From NCBI RefSeq assembly GCF_036195045.1, contig NZ_CP108100.1:1798001-1862000 (forward strand): a stretch of DNA of 64,000 nt. The letters are read 5' to 3'. This stretch comes from Streptomyces sp. NBC_00236. Its GTDB lineage: Bacteria > Actinomycetota > Actinomycetes > Streptomycetales > Streptomycetaceae. Each line of letters begins with the position of its first letter. The first letter of the stretch is position 1. Shown here one piece after another: positions 26,054 through 33,496 of this stretch. The position numbers were made by a program, and so were the translations under genes. The notes under the pieces are model-generated. The model searched no databases, was not told where the DNA came from, and saw only the letters and a program-made list of their open reading frames with translations.

Positions 26054-27456
26054 CGGTTCGGGCTGCTTTCTGCGGTCTCGGTGGTGAGGTGGGTGACGAG
26101 GTCGAGGAGTTTTTGGAGGTCGTCGGGGGTGGTGTGGGGGTTGAGGAGGGTGGCTTTGAGCCAGAGGTGGCCGTGGGCGTGGGTGCGGCCGAGTACGGCG
26201 TGGCCTCGGGTGAGGAGGGTGCGGCGGATGGTGGCGACGGTGTGGTCGTCGGCGCCTGTGGGGCGGAAGAGGACGGTGGTGATGGTGGGTTGGTCGTAGA
26301 GGTCGAGGGTGGGGGTTTTTGTGATGAGGTCGGCGAGGTGGTGGGCGGCGGTGCAGGTGCGGTCGATGAGGTCGGCGAGTCCGGTGCGGCCGAGTGCTTG
26401 GAGGGTGACGGCGATTTTGAGGGCGTCGGGGCGGCGGGTGGTGCGCAGGGAGCGGCCGAGGAGGTCGGGGAGTCCGGCTTGGGTGTCGTCGTCGGCGTTG
26501 AGGTAGGGGGCGTGGTGGTGGAGTGGGTCGAGGTGGTGGTGGTCGGGGACGGCGAGGATGCCGGCTGAGGCGGGTTGCCAGCCGAGTTTGTGGAGGTCGA
26601 GGGTGACGCTGTGGGCGCGGTCGAGGCCGGTGACCTTGTGGCGGTGGGTGGGGCTGAGGAGGAGGGGTCCGCCGTAGGCGGCGTCGATGTGGAGTTCGGC
26701 GCCGTGGGTGTGGCAGAGGTCGGCGATGGCGGTGAGGGGGTCGATCTGGCCGGTGTCGGTGGTGCCTGCGGTGGCGGTGACGAGGAGGGGTGTCTGTCCT
26801 TGGTGGCGGGTGAGGGTGTCGTTCAGGGCGGTGAGGTCGATGGTGCCGTCGGGGGCGGGGACGGTGAGGGGTGTGGGGAGGCCGAGGAGCCAGGTGGCGC
26901 GGGTGATGCTGTGGTGGGCGTTGGTGCCGGTGATGGTCTGGAGGGTGGGGCCGTGGCGTTCTCTGGCGAGGAGGAGGGCGAGTTGGTTGGCTTCGGTGCC
27001 GCCGGTGGTGATGAGGGCGTCGGGGTGGGGGTGGTGGGGGTAGATCTCGGCGGCGAGTGCTGCGGTGGTGTCGGCTTCGAGGGTGGAGGCGGCGGGGGCT
27101 TGGTCCCAGGAGTCCATGGAGGGGTTGAGGGCGGAGGCGGCGAGGTCGGCGGCGGTGGCGAGGGCGAGGGGCGGTGTGTGGAGGTGGGCGGCGCAGAGGG
27201 GGTCGGCGGGGTCGGCTGCGCCTTCGGTGAGGGCGCCGATGAGGGTGGCGAGGGCGTGGTGGGGGCCGGTTCCGTGTTCGGGGATGAGGGGGTCGAGGGC
27301 GGTGCGCATGTGGGTGGTGACGGTGTCGGGTCCGCCGGCGGGGAGTGGGCCGTCGCGGCGGCGGGCGCCTTCTTGGAGTGCGGTGAGGACGGTGTCGATG
27401 AGGGGGCGCAGTGCGGTGGGGCCGGTGGTGGATCCGGCGAGGGGTGGGGTGGGCAT
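26050..27456 (-). CDS. Group II PLP-dependent amino acid decarboxylase (lysine/DABA type)
   Basis: A 468-residue aspartate-aminotransferase-fold decarboxylase. Lys290 in TLDLHKLGWQP is the expected PLP Schiff-base residue and Asp258 in LHIDAAYGG binds the pyridine nitrogen; TTGGTEANQLALLLARE is the family's TGG block. It would make cadaverine or a related diamine for the downstream N-hydroxylase. It is clearly not identical to DesA of the desferrioxamine cluster as I remember it. The protein is unusually rich in His, Thr and Pro. ATG at 27456 is preceded by AAGGG; an in-frame ATG at 27492 lacks a ribosome site. Confidence 0.85.
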   Translation of the reverse strand: MPTPPLAGSTTGPTALRPLIDTVLTALQEGARRRDGPLPAGGPDTVTTHMRTALDPLIPEHGTGPHHALATLIGALTEGAADPADPLCAAHLHTPPLALATAADLAASALNPSMDSWDQAPAASTLEADTTAALAAEIYPHHPHPDALITTGGTEANQLALLLARERHGPTLQTITGTNAHHSITRATWLLGLPTPLTVPAPDGTIDLTALNDTLTRHQGQTPLLVTATAGTTDTGQIDPLTAIADLCHTHGAELHIDAAYGGPLLLSPTHRHKVTGLDRAHSVTLDLHKLGWQPASAGILAVPDHHHLDPLHHHAPYLNADDDTQAGLPDLLGRSLRTTRRPDALKIAVTLQALGRTGLADLIDRTCTAAHHLADLITKTPTLDLYDQPTITTVLFRPTGADDHTVATIRRTLLTRGHAVLGRTHAHGHLWLKATLLNPHTTPDDLQKLLDLVTHLTTETAESSPNR

Positions 27457-27626
27457 GGGTGGGTGGCCCTTCGGGTGCGCACGGGTGGACATGGGTGGAC
27501 AGGCCAGCTTGTCCGGGTTTCGGTGGGCGTTGCCGGGGAGCCTGGTGATCTGAACTCGAAAGGGGGATGGGTGGGCGCTTGGGGGTGTTGGTGAGGGGTT
27601 CGGGTGGTAGGGGCGTGGGTGGTTGT

Positions 27627-27666
27627 GGGTGCGGATATGGGTGCGGGCCGGGTGCGGATATGGGTG
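27627..27666 (-). promoter_or_regulatory. 17-bp direct repeat upstream of the decarboxylase/hydroxylase operon
   Basis: CACCCATATCCGCACCC (minus strand) occurs twice with a 23-base period (27650-27666 and 27627-27643), 170-210 bases before the decarboxylase start. It could be an operator. I found no canonical DmdR/IdeR iron box in the same region. Confidence 0.45.
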
Positions 27667-27704
27667 TGCCCGGCCTGTCCTCGGGGTGAGGGCGGGCCGG
27701 GCAC
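27666..27704 (-). terminator. Hairpin after pepN
   Basis: GTGCCCGGCC and GGCCGGGCAC form a 10-bp stem (27666-27675, 27695-27704) about 45 bases beyond the pepN stop. It also separates pepN from the decarboxylase operon on the same strand. Confidence 0.65.
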
Positions 27705-27746
27705 GGGTGGTGCGGGTTCGGGCGGTGCTGTTTCGGGTGGTTTGGG

Positions 27747-30269
27747 TCAGTGGGTGTTGCGGACGCTGAGGGCGCGGCGGAGGTCGTCGATCTGGTCGGT
27801 GAGTTTGCGGCGCAGGGCGGGGATGAGGGCCTGGTCGGTGAGGGCCTGGTCGCCGAGGTGGAGGCTGTCGGCGTCGATGGCGTAGGCGGGGAAGGCGTAG
27901 CGTCCGGCTGCGTCGGCGATGGCGGGGCCGCGGCGGACGGCGAGTGCGGTGGCGTCGGGGTAGTAGCGGGGCACGTATGCGGCGACGAGGTCGGTCTGTT
28001 CGGGCTGCCAGAAGCCTTGGGCGGTGGCGGTGAACAGGTAGTTGGAGAGGGTGTCGTCGGTGAACATGGCGTGCCAGGCGGCGGCCTTGGCTTCGGGGGT
28101 GGGCAGGGCGGCGCGGCAGCGGGCGGCGCCTTCCTGGCCGGTGGCGCTGGGGTCGGCTTCGAGTTCGGCGGCGATGGCCTGTTCGTCGGTGGCGCCGAGG
28201 ACGGCGAGACGGGTGAGGATGCGCCAGCGGAGTTCGGGGTCGAGTTCGGGGCCGCCGGGGACGGTGCCTTCGGTGAGCCAGCCGTGGATGGTGTCGGGCT
28301 GGGTGGCGGCGTCGATGAAGTGGCGTACGGCGGTGAGGCGGAGGCCGGGGTGGGTGCCGTCCTCGGTGCGGCGGATGAGGTCGCGGGTGAGGGCGGTGAG
28401 GGTGGCCAGGGCGGCGGGGCGGTCCTCGGGGGTGATGTAGCGGGCGGCGACCTGGGTGTCGGCGAAGGCGAGGACGCCTTGGAGGAGGGCGAGGTCGGTT
28501 TCGTGCGGGAGGTGGGTGCGGGCGGCTTCGAGGTAGGTGGTGGGGGCGAGTTCGCCGTCGCGGACCATGTCGCGGGCGGCGTTCCAGACGACGGCGCGGG
28601 TGAGGGGGTCGGGGATGCCGGAGAGGCCGGCCTGGAGGGTGGTCCAGGAGTCGGGGTCGAGGCGGATCTTGGCGTAGGTGAGGTCGTTGTCGTTGAGGAC
28701 GACGAGGGCGGGGCGGCGGCCGGGGCGGGTGGTGGTGCGGTCGCTGTCCTGTGGGGTGTTCTGCGGGGGGATGCCGATGTCGAAGCGGTCGCGCAGGACG
28801 AGGCGGTCGGGGCCGGACTGGGTGTTGATGGCGTGGTCGTAGGTGCCGACGGTGATGTGGTGGGGGCGGGTGCCGTGGTGGTCGACGGTGAGGGACCAGG
28901 TGGTGTCGTTCTCGCCGATGTGGGGGGTGAGGGTGTCGACTCCGGTGGTGCGCAGCCACTGGTCGGCCCAGGAGTGGACGTCGCGGTCGGTGGCGGAGGC
29001 GAGGTTGTCGATGAAGTCGGCGAGGGTGGCGTTGCCGAACTTGTGGCGGGCGAAGTGGGTGTTGATGCCGGCCAGGAAGTCCTTTTCGCCGAGCCAGGCG
29101 ACGAGTTGGCGCAGGGCGGATGCGCCCTTGGCGTAGGAGATGCCGTCGAAGTTGAGCATCGCGGAGGCGGTGTCGGGGACGGCGGCGGGGTCGGGGGCGA
29201 CGGGGTGGGTGGAGGGGCGCTGGTCGGCGTCGTATCCCCAGCCCTTGCGGGCGACGCCGAAGTCGACCCAGGTGTCGGTGAAGCGGGTGGCTTCGGCGAG
29301 GGTCTGGTAGCCCATGTACTCGGCGAAGGACTCGTTGAGCCAGATGTCGTCCCACCAGGCGAGGGTGACGAGGTCGCCGAACCACATGTGGGCCATTTCG
29401 TGGGCGATGACCATGCCGCGGGTCTGGCGTTCGGTGTCGGTGACGGCGGAGCGGTAGATGAATTCGTCGCGGAAGGTGACGAGGCCGGGGTTCTCCATGG
29501 CGCCCGCGTTGAATTCGGGGACGAAGGCCTGGTCGTAGGAGTCGAACGGGTAGGGCTCGTCGAACTTCTCCTGGAACCGGTCGAAGCAGGCGCGGGTGAT
29601 GTCGAGGATCTCGTCGGCGTCGGCGTCGAGGTGGGGGGCCAGGGAGCGGCGGCAGTGGATGCCGAAGGGCAGTCCGGCGTGTTCGGTGGTCACGGAGTGC
29701 CAGGGGCCTGCGGCGACGGCGACGAGGTAGGTGGAGACGGGGGGTGTGGGGGCGAGGGTCCAGTGGCCGTCGCCGGTGTGTTCGGCGATGCCGTTGCCGA
29801 GGACGGTCCAGCCTTCGGGGGCGGTGACGGTGAGGGCGAAGACGGATTTGAGGTCGGGCTGGTCGAACGCGGCGAAGACGCGCTGGACGTCTTCCATGAA
29901 GAGCTGGGTGTAGACGTACGTCTCGTTGTCGGTGGGGTCGGTGAAGCGGTGCATGCCTTCGCCGGTGCGGGAGTAGCGCATGGCGGCGTCGATGCGCAGT
30001 TCGTGGGGGCCGGCGGTGAGGGCGGTGAGGGGGAAGCGGTTCTCGGTGAGGCCGGCGGGGTCCAGTGCGTGTCCGTCGAGGCTGATGGAGCGCAAGGTGG
30101 CGGGCTTGAGCTCGACGAAGGTGTCACCTGCGGCGAGGGCGGTGAACTGGATGACGGTACGGGAGTCGAAGGTCTCCTCCCCCGCGGTCAGATCGAGGTC
30201 GATCGTGTACCGCTGTACGTCGAGGAACTGGGCTCGGGCCTGCGCTTCATCGCGCGTCAGTACGGACAT
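27747..30269 (-). CDS. pepN: Aminopeptidase N (M1 family)
   Basis: An 840-residue M1 zinc metallopeptidase of the usual actinobacterial length. The substrate-anchoring GAMEN box (FNAGAMENPGL) lies near residue 260 and the zinc site HEMAHMWFGDLV near 295, with the third ligand Glu in LNESFAEYMGY. A C-terminal ERAP1-like helical domain follows. It removes N-terminal residues from peptides in the cytoplasm; no signal peptide is seen. I chose the ATG giving MSVLTRDEAQ; an ATG three codons earlier is equally possible. Neither has a strong ribosome site. Confidence 0.95.
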   Translation of the reverse strand: MSVLTRDEAQARAQFLDVQRYTIDLDLTAGEETFDSRTVIQFTALAAGDTFVELKPATLRSISLDGHALDPAGLTENRFPLTALTAGPHELRIDAAMRYSRTGEGMHRFTDPTDNETYVYTQLFMEDVQRVFAAFDQPDLKSVFALTVTAPEGWTVLGNGIAEHTGDGHWTLAPTPPVSTYLVAVAAGPWHSVTTEHAGLPFGIHCRRSLAPHLDADADEILDITRACFDRFQEKFDEPYPFDSYDQAFVPEFNAGAMENPGLVTFRDEFIYRSAVTDTERQTRGMVIAHEMAHMWFGDLVTLAWWDDIWLNESFAEYMGYQTLAEATRFTDTWVDFGVARKGWGYDADQRPSTHPVAPDPAAVPDTASAMLNFDGISYAKGASALRQLVAWLGEKDFLAGINTHFARHKFGNATLADFIDNLASATDRDVHSWADQWLRTTGVDTLTPHIGENDTTWSLTVDHHGTRPHHITVGTYDHAINTQSGPDRLVLRDRFDIGIPPQNTPQDSDRTTTRPGRRPALVVLNDNDLTYAKIRLDPDSWTTLQAGLSGIPDPLTRAVVWNAARDMVRDGELAPTTYLEAARTHLPHETDLALLQGVLAFADTQVAARYITPEDRPAALATLTALTRDLIRRTEDGTHPGLRLTAVRHFIDAATQPDTIHGWLTEGTVPGGPELDPELRWRILTRLAVLGATDEQAIAAELEADPSATGQEGAARCRAALPTPEAKAAAWHAMFTDDTLSNYLFTATAQGFWQPEQTDLVAAYVPRYYPDATALAVRRGPAIADAAGRYAFPAYAIDADSLHLGDQALTDQALIPALRRKLTDQIDDLRRALSVRNTH

Positions 30270-30394
30270 GGGGGCCATGCTGCCGTATGGGGCGGGCGGT
30301 GTGCAGGCGGGTTCTCGCAGGGCTGACGCGGCCCGTCGGGGTCCTTTGAGGGCTAAGATTCTTGATGACGTGTACGTGTGGGGAGGGGTGCGGG

Positions 30395-30907
30395 ATGGCG
30401 AAGGACCAGGACGCGGTGGCGTCGATCGTCGCGGACTGGCGGCGGGAGCGGCCCGAGCTGGATACGGCTCCGCTGGAGGTGTTCGGCCGGCTGCACCGGG
30501 CGTTTCTGCGCTACAGCGCGGCGATCTCGCGGCCGGTGGAGCGCAAGGGCCTGTCGATGGCCGGTTTCGATGTGCTGACGGCGCTGCGGCGGGCGGGGGC
30601 GCCGTTCCGGCGTACGGCGGGTGAGCTGGCCGATTCGGGGTTGATCAGTTCGGCGGGGGTGACGTTGCGGATCGACCGTCTGGAGAAGGACGGGCTGATC
30701 CGTCGGGAGCGGGATCCGCAGGACCGCCGGGTGGTGCACTCTCGGCTGACGGACGAGGGTCTGTCGCTGATCGACGAGTTGTTCTCGGAGCATCTGGACA
30801 ATGAGCGGCGGATGTTGGCGGGGTTGTCGCCTGCGGAGTGTGCGCAGTTGGCGGGGCTGCTGGAGAAGCTGGAGCGGTCTGTGTTGGCGGCGGAGTCGGG
30901 CGAGTAG
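30395..30907 (+). CDS. MarR-family transcriptional regulator
   Basis: A 170-residue winged-helix repressor: LHRAFLRYSAAISRPVERKG, the recognition helix region LISSAGVTLRIDRLEKDGLI and the wing RRERDPQDRRVVHSRLTDEG. GGAGG is 9 bases before the ATG. It is divergent from pepN and convergent with the aromatic operon ending at 31206. MarR proteins often sense aromatic acids, so it is a candidate regulator of that operon. AAGATTCTT, a small palindrome at 30355-30363, overlaps its own leader and may be an autoregulatory site. Confidence 0.9.
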   Translation: MAKDQDAVASIVADWRRERPELDTAPLEVFGRLHRAFLRYSAAISRPVERKGLSMAGFDVLTALRRAGAPFRRTAGELADSGLISSAGVTLRIDRLEKDGLIRRERDPQDRRVVHSRLTDEGLSLIDELFSEHLDNERRMLAGLSPAECAQLAGLLEKLERSVLAAESGE

Positions 30908-30919
30908 TCGCGGTTTCGC

Positions 30920-30991
30920 GGTGCGGGGGCGCTCCGCGGGGTGCACCTGTCCCCCGGTGCGGGGGCGCTCCGCGGGGTGCGCCTGTCCCCC
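30920..30991. repeat. 36-bp tandem repeat, two copies
   Basis: Two adjacent 36-base units (30920-30955, 30956-30991) differ at one base; a third begins and breaks off after GGTGCGGG. It lies between the convergent MarR and Rieske genes, in an otherwise gene-free 298-base stretch. Confidence 0.85.
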
Positions 30992-31000
30992 GGTGCGGGT

Positions 31001-31082
31001 GGTGTCCTCAATCGCCGGACGGGCTTGAATTGGGGCGTCGCGCCCCGGTGTGAAGGTGTCCTCAATCGCCGGACGGGCTTGA
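31001..31082. repeat. Two identical 28-bp copies of a dispersed intergenic repeat
   Basis: Identical 28-mers at 31001-31028 and 31055-31082 (core CCTCAATCGCCGGACGGG). A third identical copy sits at 36037-36064, and a partly inverted form (CCGGGCGATTGAGGA) lies at 31179-31193, so a long-range stem could form. Similar elements are scattered between Streptomyces genes. Confidence 0.85.
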
Positions 31083-31103
31083 GTTTGCCGGGGTCCGGCT
31101 TGT

Positions 31104-31181
31104 TGTGCCGGGTGTCCTGCTTGATGTGCCGGGTGTCCTGCTTGATGTGCCGGGTGTCCTGCTTGATGTGCTGGGTGTCCG
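31104..31181. repeat. 21-bp tandem repeat, 3 to 4 copies
   Basis: Three exact 21-base units (31104-31124, 31125-31145, 31146-31166; core TGCCGGGTGTCCTGCTTG) and a diverged fourth. The array ends about 25 bases before the stop of the Rieske gene and is probably prone to copy-number change. Confidence 0.9.
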
Positions 31182-31205
31182 GGCGATTGAGGAGCGGGGG
31201 TCGGG

Positions 31206-32273
31206 TCAGACTGTCGTTGCCTGGGCTTCTGCTTCTGTGCGGTACATGCGGCGGACGCGGACCACGCCGAGGTCGTGCTGGTAGAGGTTCTCCGCCTGGT
31301 CGGCGTCGGTGCGCAGGTCCTCCAGCATGATGCGGTCCTGTTCGAGGACGTCCCAGTGGCGGTCCTCCAGGAGCGTCTTGTAGAGGAAGCGCCAGGTGTC
31401 GCGCTGCCAGCCGGTGACCTTGCGGTAGCGCCAGAAGAAGACGGCGCAGCGGTTCTCGTCGATGGGCGTGGCCATGCCGACGATGCCGAAGGGTCCGCCG
31501 GGGCCGGCGGTCGGTGGGTAGGGGATGGTGAGGTCGACCCAGTCGACGCCGGTGCGGCAGAGCTCGACCCAGTCGAAGTTGACGCCGCTCTGGTCGGTCT
31601 TCTCGAAGAAGAAGCCGCGTTCGGTCTCGCGGATGCGGAAGCGTGCGGTGGTCTGGCCCTCGGCCATGCTGTGCGAGTCGCGGTGGAGGAACGAGCCGTG
31701 CATGGGGTCGAGGAGGTTCTCGACGGCGTAGCGCCAGTTGACGTTCCACTCGGCGTAGCAGAGGAACGCGGAGGTGCCGGGGTCGGTGAGGTGTTCGGGG
31801 AGGACGAGTGGGGTGGGTTCGGGGTGCTCGTTGTCGCCGAAGTAGGCGAGGATGCCGCCGGCGGTCTCGATGACGTGGGGGGCGGCGACGAGTTGTTTGC
31901 CTTCGAGGTTGCAGCCGGGGAGGCCGGGTACGGCGGCGACGGTGCCGGTGCCGTCGACCTGGACGCCGTGGTACCAGCAGGCGATGCGGTCGCCGAGGTG
32001 TTTGCCGAGGGAGAGGCGGGCGCCGCGGTGGGGGCAGCGGTCCTCCAGCATGTGGAGGGTGCCGTCGGCGCGGCGGAAGAGGAGCCATTCCTCGCCGAGG
32101 AGGGTGAGGCGTTTCATGCCGCCCGCGGGGACGTGGTCGGAGGGGCAGACGGCGTACCACTGGTTGCGGATGCCGGTGGCGTAGAGCTTGTCGGCGGTGC
32201 GGTTGCCGGGGCGGGCGACTTCGGAGGGGCGGGTGGGGGTGCCCGGGTGCACGGTGGTGGTGTCGGTGGTCAT
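31206..32273 (-). CDS. Rieske non-heme iron oxygenase, alpha subunit
   Basis: A 355-residue oxygenase component of the vanillate demethylase/phthalate dioxygenase type. The Rieske [2Fe-2S] ligands are Cys80, His82, Cys99 and His102 (CPHRGARL...CWYH). The mononuclear iron site is Asp189-x2-His192-x4-His197 (ENLLDPMHGSFLH). It would hydroxylate or O-demethylate an aromatic substrate using electrons from the PDR/VanB reductase two genes upstream. It is the last gene of the leftward operon, 7 bases after the small HTH gene. The substrate cannot be read from sequence. Confidence 0.92.
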   Translation of the reverse strand: MTTDTTTVHPGTPTRPSEVARPGNRTADKLYATGIRNQWYAVCPSDHVPAGGMKRLTLLGEEWLLFRRADGTLHMLEDRCPHRGARLSLGKHLGDRIACWYHGVQVDGTGTVAAVPGLPGCNLEGKQLVAAPHVIETAGGILAYFGDNEHPEPTPLVLPEHLTDPGTSAFLCYAEWNVNWRYAVENLLDPMHGSFLHRDSHSMAEGQTTARFRIRETERGFFFEKTDQSGVNFDWVELCRTGVDWVDLTIPYPPTAGPGGPFGIVGMATPIDENRCAVFFWRYRKVTGWQRDTWRFLYKTLLEDRHWDVLEQDRIMLEDLRTDADQAENLYQHDLGVVRVRRMYRTEAEAQATTV

Positions 32274-32280
32274 GGTTGTC

Positions 32281-32511
32281 TCACGCTCCCAGGCGTCGCA
32301 TCTCGTTGCGGAAGGTTTCCTCGGTCCACGGGCTGCCGTCGGGGGCGGGCAGGTCGCGGGCGTTGAGTCCGGCGACGAGGCCGGGCAGGTCGTGGGCTCC
32401 GCTGCCGAAGACCTCTTCGATCACTGCGGCGAGCTTCTTCTCGTAGGGGGTGGGCTCGGTGGTGCGTGCCTGGTGGGGTTCGAGGTACTGCGGGGTGGTC
32501 GGGCGGGCCAT
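32281..32511 (-). CDS. Small recombinase-like HTH protein of Rieske operons (76 aa)
   Basis: A 76-residue basic/acidic protein with no transmembrane segment. Residues about 20-75 (YEKKLAAVIEEVFG, then LPGLVAGLNARDLPAPDG and WTEETFRNEMRRLGA) resemble the helix-turn-helix of serine recombinases (Recombinase Pfam family fragment), where NxRGxPxxxGxxW precedes a recognition helix. There is no catalytic domain. Its place directly between reductase and Rieske genes suggests a conserved accessory role; function is unknown. Confidence 0.75.
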   Translation of the reverse strand: MARPTTPQYLEPHQARTTEPTPYEKKLAAVIEEVFGSGAHDLPGLVAGLNARDLPAPDGSPWTEETFRNEMRRLGA

Positions 32512-32533
32512 GTCGGCTCCCTTCGGGGGCGTG

Positions 32534-33496
32534 TCAGAGGTCGAGTACGAGGCGGGGGGTGCGGGCGCGGGAGACGCAGAGCATCATCGAGGCGCCGGCT
32601 TCGCGTTCGGTTTCGGTGAGGAGGAAGTCGCGGTGGTCGGGGGTGCCTTCGAGGACCTTGGTCTCGCAGGTGCCGCAGATGCCGTCGCGGCAGGAGGAGG
32701 CGACGGGGATGCCGGCGTTCTCCAGTGCGTCGAGTACGGAGGTGTCGGGGCCGACCTCGATGGTGCGTCCGGTGCGGGAGCAGACGACGTCGAAGCCGGT
32801 GTCCTCGCCGTCGCGGGGTGCGGCGGTGGGGGCGGCGAAGCGTTCCGTACGGGCGGCGGGGTGGCGTTCCTCGACGGCGGCGAGGAGGGGTTCGGGGCCG
32901 CAGCAGTAGACCTGGGTGCCGGGGGCGAGGTCGCCGAGGAGGGTGTCGAGGTCGATGTGGCCGTGTTCGTCCTGGGGTATGAACTCGACGGTTCCGCCGG
33001 GGAGTTCGGCGAGTGAGGTGAGTTCTGCGCCGAAGGCCATGGAGGTGCGGGTGCGTCCGCCGTGGACGAGGCGCCAGGGGGTGCCGGTGCGGGTGGCTTC
33101 GCGGGCCATGGCGAGGATCGGGGTGATGCCGATGCCGCCGGCGATGAAGAGGTAGCCGGTGGCGTCGCCCGCCGGGTCGAGTTCGAAGTGGTTGCGGGGG
33201 CCCTGGACGTGGAGGGTCTGGCCGGGGCGGATGTGGGTGTGGAGGTGGGCGGAGCCGCCGCGGGAGGCGGGTTCGCGCAGGACGCCGATGCGCCAGTGGG
33301 TGGTGTCGGCGGGGTCGGAGCACAGGGAGTACTGGCGGGTGTGTCCGCCGGTGTGTACGTCGATGTGGGCGCCGGGCTGCCAGGTGGGGAGGGGTTCCCC
33401 GTCGGGGTGGGTGAGTTCGATGCTCAGGACGCCGTCGGCCTCCCAGGTCATGCGGTGGACGAGCAGGTCGAGCCGGGGTTCCTCGGCGGTTGTCAT
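32534..33496 (-). CDS. PDR/VanB family oxidoreductase (Rieske oxygenase reductase)
   Basis: A 320-residue reductase: FMN-binding beta barrel (RQYSLCSDPAD), NAD domain (LFIAGGIGITPILAMARE, YCCGPEPLL) and a C-terminal plant-type [2Fe-2S] domain with CRDGICGTCETKVLEG and a final CVSRA cysteine. This is the order of phthalate dioxygenase reductase and VanB. It would pass electrons from NADH to the Rieske oxygenase encoded downstream. The ATG overlaps the ThDP enzyme stop (ATGA). Confidence 0.93.
   Translation of the reverse strand: MTTAEEPRLDLLVHRMTWEADGVLSIELTHPDGEPLPTWQPGAHIDVHTGGHTRQYSLCSDPADTTHWRIGVLREPASRGGSAHLHTHIRPGQTLHVQGPRNHFELDPAGDATGYLFIAGGIGITPILAMAREATRTGTPWRLVHGGRTRTSMAFGAELTSLAELPGGTVEFIPQDEHGHIDLDTLLGDLAPGTQVYCCGPEPLLAAVEERHPAARTERFAAPTAAPRDGEDTGFDVVCSRTGRTIEVGPDTSVLDALENAGIPVASSCRDGICGTCETKVLEGTPDHRDFLLTETEREAGASMMLCVSRARTPRLVLDL

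Noticed and set aside
27457..27746. DmdR/IdeR iron box upstream of the decarboxylase
   Set aside because: No TTAGGTTAGGCT-like sequence on either strand by eye.
27457..29385. Upstream extension of the decarboxylase frame into pepN
   Set aside because: Arg/Pro/His-only sequence antisense-phase to pepN; the decarboxylase fold begins at 27456.
30920..31181. CRISPR-like array
   Set aside because: The units are directly tandem with no unique spacers and no cas genes are present.
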